From: Venturia oleaginea
Lineage: Eukaryota; Ascomycota; Dothideomycetes; Venturiales; Venturiaceae
DNA: 64,000 nt
Direction of reading: 5' to 3'
Assembly (NCBI GenBank): GCA_013176395.1
Contig: JABMLP010000023.1
Span: 372,001 to 436,000, forward strand
Under the pieces are notes generated by a model. It made no database searches. It was not told where the DNA came from and saw nothing but the letters and a program-made list of their open reading frames with translations. Made by a program: the position numbers and the translations under genes. This document shows, in pieces, positions 43,096-53,616 of this stretch; position 1 is the first letter of the stretch, and every line of letters starts with the position of its first letter.

Positions 43096-45224
43096 ATGGC
43101 GTCTATTCCTACTCATTTATCAATCCTTTTTGAGAGTGGCGCAGTCATCACCGCTAATTACATACATAGTACCGGAATGTCTGCTCGTGTACGACGAAGA
43201 GCCATCGCATGTGCGCGATGCAGATTGAGGAAGGTCCATTGCGATGGAGCATTTCCATCATGTTCGCGATGCTTGGAAGCATCTGTTGTATGTTCTTCAA
43301 TGGATTCCACCACAAAAACTACCACTCCGCGCTCCATCGCCCAATTCTTGGAATCAAAGATCGCTGAGCTGGATCGCCAACGGGGCCATTCATACGCTGC
43401 ATTTCCTACATCCAAACCGTCCTCCCAGTCGATGGGTCGAACCTTCGCCAACGACGGGGTAAATCGGATCCTAAGCGATTTCACTCCGTCATTTCTGGGT
43501 ATTTCAAAAGCTGTTCCACTCGCTCGATGCGTTATAGTAGAGACTGGTACGCGTGTTCCTTCTGCAAAACGCTTTTTTGGCACCCTCAAACAGAATGGCA
43601 TATCGGACATCAATGAGAACCATCCACGGTCGATTCTGAATCCGCGATCCACCACGACTGGAACCCCGCTATCCTCGGTTCCGATAGACGTGGCCGACTT
43701 TCTTTTCGAGCTCTATACATTAAGGGTCGTTCCTCAACATCCTATCTTCTATTTGCCAGACTTGATCGCTATGGAGAACAAGGTTTTTCACGACGTCTCA
43801 CCCGCAGATAAAAGTGTGACTCCTTACGAGATCTTTACCCTCAGCCTCATTCTAGCCATAGCGCTGTCAACCGCAGCAAGGACAAAGCAAGCGCACGCAA
43901 ACTCCATTGCTACTGGCCTGTTCAGAAACGCAATGTCACACGCGCCTGCAGTCCTTTCGAATGACTTAAAGGGCTTACAGGCATTACTTCTGCTCGTGCA
44001 ATATGCGTTCCTGAACCCGGGTTTCTGTAACTTATGGCTACTCACGGGCATCTCATCGCAGGCGTGCATGGACCTTGCACTACACCAGGAATTGCCCGAC
44101 CACCCCTCGATTAGCTTCTTGGAGAGGGATATGAGACGTCGGATTTTCTGGTGCGCGTGGGAGATGGAAGCGGCCGTGTGTGGAGGTCTTCTGCGTCCAA
44201 TCACCATGCCTCGGAGGCACATCAACTGCGAGTTCCCGTCTAAAATTGAAGACCGAGCGATTTCTCTCAATGGCCTCGACCCAGCCGGACGACCCACGAA
44301 ATTCACTTCCCAATACATTTGGAATTTTCGTCAGATTGAATCCTCCATAATATCTGTACTATTTCACAACGATCCGTTGCCAGAAGGTCACTCTAATTTA
44401 GAGTCATGGATGGCATTTCAAGAGAAGAGCATTATTGAGTGGAAAGCGAATATAGATGCTGCAGCTTCACGAAATGAAGACACAGATATGCACCCTCAGT
44501 TTCAAGAAATGGTCCTATACTCGACGATTGCCACCGACTACATCATCGTCACCCTCTTTCGACCCTGTCCCCTCAACAAAGAACCCTCTGCAGGACAATT
44601 GCTGAAAGCATTCGCTGCAGCTCCAGCGGTTGCGAGAAACTACACTAGGCAAGCACAGTCAGCGCTGGGTTGGAGCAAATACGTTTTCCATCCTTGCCAT
44701 CATAGTTTTTCGGCAGCGCTGGTCTTTCTACAGGCCTTGCAAAGATACAAAGCCGAAATTGCTGCGCTCTATTCTTGGGAGATGATTGAAACGTACATAG
44801 CTGAATTTTCTACGTTTTTCACCATGGTCCGAGAGCGATGGCCTCAAGCATCAGGTAATCATAAAACATACACGCTCTTGAAGCCGAATGCTAAATACTG
44901 TAAGGATGTCTCAATGAATGGGAGAAATTGCTTGCTCCCGTGAAGAAAGATTACGTCGACTTCTTGCAAGAAAAATCACACAGTGCTTCACAGGTAGCTC
45001 TTGAGGTGCTTGCCAGTTTCATGGAGATCGAGACGTCAGAGGGTTCTTTAGAAGACGCACTCAATTTCGACGTCTTCAACTCCACCAACCCTGCAGCAGA
45101 CGACCTTCTTGGCTATGTGCCCAATGATTGGAACGCGGAGTTTGGCTTTGGAATGCAAGAAGTGCCATTCCTTTCGTTTGATCTGGCAGCAGAAGTAAAC
45201 ATCAATGAATCAATGCAACTCTGA
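43096..45224 (+). CDS. Zn2Cys6 transcription factor
   Basis: Exons 43096-44854 and 44905-45224; the intron is GTAATC to TGTAAG, phase 1, with a less common AAG acceptor; about 692 residues. The N-terminal cluster CARCRLRKVHC, DGAFP, SCSRCLEASVVC places Cys at 39, 42, 49, 56, 59 and 66, a perfect Zn2Cys6 pattern, after the basic run RVRRRA. The middle-homology region spans roughly 195-520 (ADFLFELYTLRVVPQHPIFY, LWLLTGISSQACMDLALHQE, RRRIFWCAWEMEAAVCGGLL). The C-terminus after the intron is acidic and aromatic, possibly an activation domain. An alternative start at codon 28 (MSARVRRRA) would keep the cluster. Target genes are unknown; the adjacent dioxygenase relic was a possible one. Confidence 0.82.
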
Positions 45225-45705
45225 ACGGGTCCCGATATTCACCGTGTGTCACGGTTCGACCTCTGGCAGTTTGTCTTCCGAACCTCCTGACAAATGTCGA
45301 CAGTCTAAATTACAAGCGGATCAATGCACTACCTAGGTCAGGCCAAAGCTCCCGCAGTTGCTGGCAAGGCGGCATTCGTACTGCGCGCTCGCCCGTTATC
45401 TTATTCGGAGCAAGACGCACAATGCACATCATCATCTGTCCTAGGGCTGACTCGAGCCTTATCGGAATCGATATTGCTTTCCCATCCAACAATATCATGA
45501 TTCATCTGTGACATACTGCGGATCCTTGATGCGCACACTTGCGCTCAACTCCGAAATCTAATTTTGGAAAGAGCGTTTTCGTGAACCTGCAGCCCGGCGC
45601 ATCGCTCCTACCCGACATAGACACTGCTTGTATTATGCGTAATCAAACAGCAAAACACAGTACCTCTTCCAGTCAACTCATTCCCGCTATCCAACTCATT
45701 CGACA
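45225..45705. other. Intergenic, no supported gene
   Basis: Spacer between the regulator and the dioxygenase relic. Nothing recognised. Confidence 0.55.
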
Positions 45706-46230
45706 ATGGCGAACAAGACTACCTCTGTCACCATACCCATCGTCGACATCAGTGGTTATCTAGCAGGTGATGCAGCAGGAAAAGCCGCAGTCGCCGCTAG
45801 AGTTCGCGAAGCATACGAAAACCAAGGCTTTCTCCAGATAATCGGCCATGGCATCACTGAACATCTCCAGACTCGCTTCCTCAAAGTCGTTGCTGCCTTT
45901 TTCGCGCTTCCGATAGAGGAGAAATTGAAGCTATCTGCTGGATTGTCGCCTTCTGGATGAGAGTGCGGCACCAGATCACCTTTATCGGAGAAAGATCGAT
46001 ATTCCTGCGCTTTCTTCAATGACGGTATGCTCGATAAGATTATAGAGGCTTTGCCAGGTTGTGTTTCGGCGGGAGAGCAGCCGAAGTATGCGCCTTTGAA
46101 GGTGGAGGATCACTGCATAAAGAGGTATGCGCAAAGTTATGGAGCGGGCGGCAGTGATGTTAAAGCGTTTGAGATCGTGCCCAAGTCTAAGATGGAGGCT
46201 GTCATTCAGGAAATCTTTGCTTCAGCTTAG
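45706..46230 (+). pseudogene. 2-oxoglutarate/Fe(II) dioxygenase relic (isopenicillin-N-synthase-like)
   Basis: The first 84 codons are a good DIOX_N domain: VTIPIVDISGYLAGDAAGKA, REAYENQGFLQIIGHGITEH, FFALPIEEKLKL. The frame then meets TGA (45958-45960). It stays open in the same frame to 46230, where the text matches the extreme C-terminus of the same family (KDRYSCAFFNDGMLDKIIEA, LPGCVSAGEQPKYAPLKVED). The roughly 150-170 residues between, including the HxD...H iron triad and RxS 2-oxoglutarate site, are missing. It therefore cannot encode a working oxygenase. An internal deletion plus a nonsense codon is the simplest reading. It sits directly downstream of a Zn2Cys6 regulator. Confidence 0.8.
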
Positions 46231-46385
46231 GGGGTGAGCCTCTATATTATCATGTAGTGACATCGGGCTCTCTCCGAGCATTTAGTGTCCAGACCTTCCA
46301 CCTCAACTTGACTTGGCTTTGCTGTCTTAATGGTCCGCTCGTATTTATCAGAAAGTGCCCACCAGGACGAATTGACACCACTCAA

Positions 46386-47550
46386 TCAGTTCTCTGAAGT
46401 TGTCCATGTTTCATTCAAAAAGACACCACCTTTACCCTCAGCACCACCAAAGTTCCCACTCTTAAACTCAGCGACCACTTCCTCCATTGTGCACCATTCC
46501 AGCCCCTCATGTGAGTGTATATACTCCATAATCCTCTCATTCATGAAAATGACCTGCGGCTTGCCACTAACTTGAGGCTGAATACTCACAGGAAACACGA
46601 AAGTGTCATGTTTTGTGTAACAGTAATTGAATTGCTCTTTCCACATACCTTCGATTACATGTGGGTTGACGTAGACATGTGTCGAGGCTTATCTGAGGGA
46701 GAGTTGGAATGGGGACCTGTTATCCGAGTGCCACTCTGTAGGAACCTTGACCATGGAAGATGGTGTGAGGGTGCTCATTAGCTTCGTTTGCTGTATTGGT
46801 TTCTGCGTTGGTTTCTGTGTAGGTTTCTGAGAGGTCGGGGACGTACCTCGTAGTATATTTTGCGGTCGCGGTGGAGGAAGGGATGATTGTATTCTTTGAA
46901 TGAGATTTGCTGGATTCTGGATGGAATCCTTTGCCTTTTGGTCAATGCCGCTCCAGTTACATGGTTATTAAGGGTACCTTTAGTAGGGGCCATCAATCCA
47001 CTTCCCTTTGAAGGCAAGCTATCGAGACTTGCGAGATTTGCGAAACTTCAAAGTGATACCTAGGAAGAAGGAAATGAAATAGAGTCAACGGGTTCACTCA
47101 CGATACCAAATATCCCAAGCAGCCTGACAATTTCTCAAGTACTCCAAGCAGGAGTGGTTCATACCTTCGGCTTCTTACTTGTGAAAGCCGTGGCAACTTT
47201 GATCGATTTATCAAGCACATCCCTCTGCTGTTGCTCACTCAGATTTGACACGAATTTATGGGTATGGGTGCGACCATGCAGGGCGGTGTGACACGACATA
47301 AGTGCCGCGTCCACCATTGAATAAGGGGTGCTTAGATTCCATGGCCTCCATCTCTCACTTTCGCAATCTGCCCAGGAAAACTTTCGATCGAATGGGCAGG
47401 AACAATCCAGGTCGTTTTGATGTTGTTCTCTTTATTACAGCTTTAGAAGACGATCGATACCAACCATTGCTCCAAAGATTTCACGCGAAATATCTGCTCG
47501 CGTGTTCAACCTGATATCATCACCATTTCGGATAGTCTTCCTTGATGGTT
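46386..47550 (-). pseudogene. Polysaccharide deacetylase relic
   Basis: Pieces of one polysaccharide-deacetylase (NodB-like/PuuE-like) protein appear in order on the minus strand but in different frames: NTRADISREIFGAMVGIDRL (about 47520-47450), NKENNIKTTWIVPAHSIESF (about 47440-47370), HTHKFVSNLSEQQQRDVLDK (about 47270-47200), FKEYNHPFLHRDRKIYYE, SSMVKVPTEWHSDN, then THVYVNPHVIEGMWKEQFNY to the C-terminus at 46386. Breaks include a two-base loss and stop after LLKL, a stop after GGHGI, and a TAA between SLR and ASTHV at about 46688. Ordinary splicing cannot repair these, so I call it a decayed gene. The intact family deacetylates chitin, xylan or related substrates. Confidence 0.78.
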
Positions 47551-49574
47551 TACCACAAGCTTCTCAAGGTTGGGTCCACGAAACTTGTTCCATTTCCCTA
47601 GAAGCGAAACCAACTATCTCTCGCATTGGAGCCTTTAGTCCAAGTAAGTTCCTGGCATTTGAATTTTACTAAGGGGCCAGAAGCTTAACGACGCCTCTGC
47701 TTGAAAAGAGCTTAGGTATCGAGAAGGATGCTACCTCACAGAGAAGCACAATTGATACACTTACCATCTGCTTACAGCATCCACGTCAATACCATGTCCA
47801 ACGAGGACACGCTTGGGCATTTGATAAAAAGCAAAGCTGGGCTGCTTCTCCTAGCATGTAAGAACGTCAAACCAGCCAAGATTAAAAGAGAAGGCAGAGC
47901 GTGCGGCGATATGAGAAGTGAATGAGGAAGAACGGTGCAGGAGATTGTCCCATCTGTGTTCGGTCTGTGAGAGTCTCTCGCTCGAATACGATGGCGATAG
48001 TTATAACATGCCGAGCAGCCAGAACCATCGCAAGGGTGGTTTCCGTGTGTACTGACATCTAGCCGATGTGTACTAGATGATGGATATCCCCGCTCTACAC
48101 GGCATTGGTATTGATGCTGAAGGTGATGAGTTTGCGTTGCTTGACGCGTCGGCTTGCTTGGTGAGGCGAACACCAAAGCGTTAGAATTTTAGCAGCTGAA
48201 CCACTGGGCCAATGGGCAGTGAGAATTTATAATAATAATCAGATTTTACGTGGTATGTAATGACTGCTGTGCCGTGTGCCCACACAATCTCTATCTACAA
48301 TCGCAAAAACCCAACTCTCTGGGATGAAAAAGCCTCTCGGATCTATCCTGAGCGGAATCCATACGGTGCGTAAGGGAGCCATCAACGGTCCGGTCCCTTC
48401 GCTATCTTGATGTCTCTCGACTTGGCCGTACACCTACTCTTACTATGCCCCCTACTTTACTACCCGGGTCATCTATCCTACTCCCACCAGTACAGCTCCT
48501 CTACGGCTCCTGAGCCGTGTCCTCTGCCTAAAATCTGCTGTCGTTTCACATGAGAACCGTCATGTACGGATATTTCCTATTCTCCGTATATACCATGCCT
48601 TAACCTGCCGTGGTCCGTCGTCCCCCCAACTCACATCACCAGAATACCCTCCTACCTTTAACCTGCCCTTTACTTTCTCTATTCCGCTCACTTTTCGATG
48701 TTGCCCTGCCCTTTATCCTCCAGCTCCTATTGCGGCCCTTTTGGACTCTCGCGCCATCGTTGGTGGTAGGTGAGGTGGTGTCTCTTCAGACTATTGCGTA
48801 ATAGGTAAGGTAGGTGAGGTAGGTGCATCGTGAATAACAACAAACAATTAAACAACAAAGTCTGGTCAGATATCAAACCAGAAGACTTATGCGCAGCTCT
48901 GGAAAGGTAGGTGAGGTGGAGTCTCTTCAGACTATTGCGGAGGAGGTATTGGTACACGCCCGGTACGTGTAGGTGAGGTGGTGTAGGAAGTAGGTAAGGT
49001 AGTAGTCGTAGTTAAGAATTTTGGACTCTTTGTGCGGCCTTGGCGCGACTTGAACTCCTCCGACTCGGTGCCAGCGTGGTACTTTCAGTATACGTTGCTC
49101 TTCGTGTAATCGCTGTATTGCCATCTCTTACTACGTACTGAGTTTTCCCTGTGTCCAGAAGCATCGCTCGTGGTGTGGTAGAGTCCGCTCTACCAGGCAA
49201 ACCACCACGACGTGCCGTCCGATGCCCGTGGAGGGTGAGTCCACGGACAGCGATTTCCTTCGGCTCTCCCATCATCGTCGAGACGATATGGAAGGTTCGT
49301 GGCCCCCGCCTCGTACAGGCTGGAAATTCGACTTTAGAAACCGCAGTGTGAATTAGAATAGATGTCTTGAGCGAATCAATGACTCGGATATTCCGAGAGC
49401 ACCAGCACGATCCTCACGTGGTCTCGAGCTTCTTGCGTGATATTGCTTTTCCCGGGACAATAAACAAGAAGCACTTCTGTTCGTCAAGCTCGAACATCAA
49501 CAGAAACTTTTCAATACTACAGAATATCTCTCGATTACCAGGAAGTACCGTCGATAAAACATCGAGATCTGCCC
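47551..49574. other. 2 kb region of uncertain origin
   Basis: No intact gene. A minus-strand fragment near 47830-47760 reads LVGHGIDVDAVSRW, like a degenerate ankyrin repeat. The part from 48240 to 49320 has a duplicated 34 bp sequence and an 87-residue minus ORF (49275-49012) that starts MMGEPKEIAVRGLTLHGHRT, for which I cannot name a family. No rRNA or tRNA recognised. Confidence 0.45.
48765..48939. repeat. Pair of 34 bp direct repeats, 141 bp apart
   Basis: Copies at 48765-48798 and 48906-48939 differ by one base: GGTAGGTGAGGTGGWGTCTC followed by TTCAGACTATTGCG. Shorter GGTAGGTRAGG motifs surround both. Confidence 0.9.
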
Positions 49575-51264
49575 ATGGAAGCAAGCACAACCCAATTCTT
49601 GGCTTTGGCTGATGAGCTGCTCATCGAGATCATCTCCCAGGTCCAAGACCGGCAATCTCTCTGCGCCCTCGCACGAACATGCAGCCGCCTCCAAAATCTG
49701 ACCGAAGACTTCATCTACGAATCTCTCTTGGTACGAAATGGAAATCAAGCTCGTGCTCTAGCGCAGCTCTTCGCTTCAGGGAGAATTCATGCAAATGCTG
49801 TTCATGATTTACAGATTCGATGGCGCTATACCGTGGAGGATGGGATAGAAGATATGGACCCAGTTCTGAAAGATCTCACGCAGCTTAAGCATCTCAGAAT
49901 CGAATCGCCTTGTTGTAATGACGGTCCGTGGGTTGATCAGCCGGACAAGCCGGCTCTTCCTTGGACGAGTGGAGGCAAGATTGATATTTCGGGACTGTTC
50001 GAAATCGCTGTGTATCACCACCGTTCTTTATCACCTTCTCCACTGGGCAATTTACAATCATGTAAGTTTGGCCATCAATGAAGTTGACGAGCCAGAAGAG
50101 TAGGCGGAACTATTGAATCGTTGAAATGCAAAGTCTGGAATTTGGTATGAAATAGGGACCAGATTCTTCAAGTGCCTCGAGGTTGTCCCTTCAAGATGAT
50201 GGGAAAATCAAGCACTCGCTCGTCTGTAACGGGCTCCCGTCTTGACTTTGATAATCTGAAATACCGCTTTCCATGCTGCACCAGTTATGCTAACGCTTTG
50301 AACAGTGACACTTCACTCGCACGCAAGAGGAGATGAAATGACTCGTTACGAGCTGGGAGAGGGTGCCATTATCTTTCTCCTGCCAAGTCTCCGCTACATC
50401 ATGCTCTCGTGTTACGACCTCGGCATGCATGAGGATTTCGAAGAGGTTCTATCGCGGAACCCCGGGTACATGAATTCTTACAAGACAACTGCCTTAAAGA
50501 CGCTCATTTTCGAAGAATGCAATATCCACTTCGAAAGTTTTGAAACCCTTCTCAAGCTTCCAAAAGCACTCGAAAACCTGACCATTGGGGAGCGCATGTA
50601 TCACACAAGCGACGATGTCGTCCCAATGGGCTTCCGTTCAAACTTCCTCGAATTCATCGGCCCACAACGATCAACGCTCAAATACTTCAAGCATCTGGGC
50701 GGTGGTCATTACTGGAGCCATGCACACACGCTCCCACACTACAAAGAAGACATTTCTTACTTGACCGCATTAGAGACCATCGAACTCAGTCCAGCGCTAG
50801 GCCGAAAATACACATCCCAGCACCTCCCATCAACCCTCCGAAAAGTCCGCTTCCTAATGACATTCCCCACAGACCTGGGTCGAGAAAACAATTTCTTCGA
50901 TCACCCTTTCTGGTCCTCCACATCCAAAACCTCGGGACTCCTTCACAGGATAGATCTCGTGCTCTACAGGACTCAGGCTGATGGATTCTGGAACTCGCCC
51001 TGGCGTCGGGAGTCTGTCAATTGGATTGCGACGAAGTTTCGGAAGCAGAATACCGAGTTGGCGATTTATCAGCCCAAATTGTGCAAGAAGGCTTTGATAC
51101 CGCCGTATATGTATGGGGAACAGATGCCGGAGGAGGAGTTGCTGTATGTTTCCAGCAGTCCTAATAGCTTTGGAGGTAGATTTTTTGAGCTTGCGGAAGA
51201 TTCGATTGGGAGCGATGAGGGAGAGTTGTTGATGGCTACCGAAGATGATGAAGAGATGGAATAG
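49575..51264 (+). CDS. F-box-like protein
   Basis: Exons 49575-50061 and 50306-51264, joined by a 244 bp GTAAGT to AACAG intron in phase 1; 481 residues. The F-box is at residues 8-50 (LALADELLIEIISQVQDRQS, LCALARTCSRLQNLTEDFIY). The remainder resembles fungal F-box proteins with weak LRR-like strands (LTQLKHLRIESPC, LPSLRYIMLSCYDL, LKTLIFEECNIHFESFETLL, LEKL-type spacing). The tail is acidic (ATEDDEEME). Likely an SCF adaptor by family; the partner is unknown. The start is the first ATG before the F-box. Confidence 0.78.
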
Positions 51265-51491
51265 AGGAAAGGAACAAGGATGTTTCGAAGGGAGCAAGAA
51301 TGTGTTTGGGCTGAGCAGCGGGTTATTCTCTTGATTATTTTCTTTGATCTTTTGTCCCTTATATCAAATTGGAGCGAATCAAGCGAGCGCGTCCGCGAGT
51401 AATTGCTGAACTTATCAAAAAATGAATAGACAGACATCGTATCTACATTTCACTATAGCGCTTTAATACGATTAATCATCATATTCCCAAT

Positions 51492-52235
51492 TCACCATTC
51501 AATCTTCTCCCCAAACCTATCCATAAACCTCCCACTATCACCCTTCCCAAACCCCTCAATAAGCGGCACCATACTCCCCACACTCTCCCTAGCACTAATA
51601 GCACCCTCCTCCTTACACATAACCAACCCACTCTCCACCCTCCCCGGATGCAAAACCGTAAACACAATCTCAGGAACATCGATACTAAAACTCTTGATCA
51701 CAGCATTCAACGCCGCTTTACTAGCTCTATACGCGTAGGCCGAACCAGTGGTATTATACCCCATCGAACCCATCCTCGAACCCATTATCACGACTTTGGC
51801 CGTTTTCCTCGTTTCTCCTATGGAGAGGAGGAGATTGGGCAGGAGGGAACGGAGGAGTGTGAATGTTGCGATTACGTTTACGTTGTAGGTGTGTGCCATT
51901 GTTTCGACGTCCATGGCTGGGAGGGTTTCTGCAGCGGCGACGTTGGAGGGGTTTTGGCGTTCGATGGTGGGGACGAGGCCGCGGATGCCGATGCTGTGGA
52001 TGAAGAGGGTTATGGGTTTGTTGTGGATGTGGGGGAGGAAGGTGGTGAGGGCGGGTTGGGATGTTATGTCGAGTGTGTGGGTTTCTATCTTTGCTTGGGG
52101 TACGGGTTTGAGGGTGATTGTGTTGATGGGGGCGCGGTCGATGGCTATGATGTGGTTGTTTGGATCGGTGGCATAGGTTTGGAGGAAGGCGTGGCCGATT
52201 CCTGATGCGGCGCCGGAGATGAGTATGGTGGGCAT
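51492..52235 (-). CDS. Short-chain dehydrogenase/reductase
   Basis: Single exon, 247 residues, with a complete classical SDR set: ILISGAASGIGHAFLQTY (TGxxxGIG-type loop with SGAASGIG), LDITSQ, LFIHSIGIRG (NNAG position), VVIMGSRMGSM (catalytic Ser), and YAYRASKAAL with the YxxxK pair (YRASK), followed by HPGRVESGL. The start ATG is immediately before the first beta strand. Similar to small fungal SDRs of unassigned substrate. The DNA is unusually purine-skewed on the plus strand between 51850 and 52200, which gives long spurious ORFs there. Confidence 0.85.
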   Translation of the reverse strand: MPTILISGAASGIGHAFLQTYATDPNNHIIAIDRAPINTITLKPVPQAKIETHTLDITSQPALTTFLPHIHNKPITLFIHSIGIRGLVPTIERQNPSNVAAAETLPAMDVETMAHTYNVNVIATFTLLRSLLPNLLLSIGETRKTAKVVIMGSRMGSMGYNTTGSAYAYRASKAALNAVIKSFSIDVPEIVFTVLHPGRVESGLVMCKEEGAISARESVGSMVPLIEGFGKGDSGRFMDRFGEKIEW

Positions 52236-52705
52236 TGTGTGTTGGATCTGACTATGAGGTTGTGAGTAGAATGATTGTTGGTTAGCTAGATAGTAGGTAG
52301 GAGGAGAGAAGCGCGTTAGCAGTGCGCCCCCTTATGTGGACAGGACATCATGGTCTCGGAAATGAGCTCGTAATGGCCTGTAGCAAGCGTTCTTATTGTA
52401 TTGCTCATCTGCAAGCTTCCCAATCTTTGAGGTAGTGGTGCTTTTTGGTCGTGATCTTCGTAGAACAGCGACATCGGCATCGGCTTCATCTCCACTGACA
52501 AACCATTCAACAACCAAACACTCCAAAAAATCATCGCCATCGGCATCCATCAATACATTGTTGTACAAAACGGAGCCATCAAAGAACCCAGCTCTTTCGC
52601 AGATTTGAATCTTCAGCAACTTTCAGCATCCCCAACTCAAGCAAAATCTTTCTTCAAGTCTTCAACCTCGTGTCTCCCAACATATGTCTTCTGGTTCTTG
52701 TAATT
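52236..52705. other. Intergenic with one weak ORF
   Basis: A minus ORF at 52619-52332 (acidic, DADGDDFLECLVVEWFVSG) has no ATG at its start and no recognised family. I do not support it as a gene. Confidence 0.45.
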
Positions 52706-53616
52706 TCAAGCGCCTGGTCCACAGCTGCATCTCATTTCACAACCTCTCATGTGATTCTCGTTAGCAACAATGTATGAATCTTCTGTGACTCTCCCATTCG
52801 GCTGGACATCCATGAGCACTGCCCGGCATATGAACCCGCGATTGTTGCTGGGCGCTACTCTTGCGGTAACGCTGACTTGCTGGGTTTCCGGGTTGATCTT
52901 GAACGCGCGTCTGATGGCGTTGATGATTTCCATCTCCTGTGATTGAATATCGGCGTAATGGTCGCGGTTGGTTTCATACACATATAGGCGGTGTGTGTTT
53001 CTGTGTGAGTGCCGATCGACGTAGAGGCAGAGTTTTCGTACTTTTCGCATTGAGACGAGGAAATTCGTGAGTTCATTTGTCATGAATGGCCATCCCCTAA
53101 TAGACTGATTAGTATGGTTATCCTTTATCAATCGAAGGATAATTACTCCTTCTGCGTAGCATCTCGGCTCCACGAAAGCTGAACTCGCAAGCTACATTAC
53201 TTTATATTGTGTAGCAGATCTTCCGACACTTCCCAGAAGTTGTTCTTCTCCAAGAACGTGTGGATATGAGTCGTTGCGCCGAGACCCAAGTTGAACGTGA
53301 AATATGATGCTTGTTAGAGTATTAGCGCGAACTCATCACAAGCTTGATGACACACTAGAGGAAGATAATGACACTGCTTCATTGGCTGTCCGTTTTTGCC
53401 CACCGGGTCGTTGCGCTTTCCTACGTTCCCGACGATTTGTTCGTCGGCAACACACCGGTAGATCTTTTCGCAGAGTTGTCGATTCAGTTTTTCGAGGAAG
53501 TTTATCCCCGGACCTTGTGATTGATGGGTGATTGGGGTGTGGAGTGGATGGTGGGAGACGGGGCGAGGAAGAAAGGGCTGTCTCGCAGCCGGGAGACGGA
53601 AAGATATTGGTGCCAT
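52706..53616 (-). pseudogene. Relic of a fungal F-box/2EXR-like protein
   Basis: The ATG at 53616 opens a frame with GPGINFLEKLNRQLCEKIYR and YLPLVCHQACDEFALIL, the usual start of small fungal proteins of the NFLxLPxELRxxIY type. A TAA at about 53315 interrupts it. The same frame continues ASYFTFNLGLGATTHIHTFL and EKNNFWEVSEDLLHNIK to a second TAA. A further open segment in another frame (53173-52706, EPRCYAEGVIILRLIKDNHT) ends the unit. No GT-AG combination I see joins all three. Probably decayed; the original function is unknown. Confidence 0.55.

Noticed and set aside
51648..52205. 185-residue plus-strand ORF, Gly/Asp/Val-rich
   Set aside because: Antisense shadow of the SDR gene, caused by strand purine skew.
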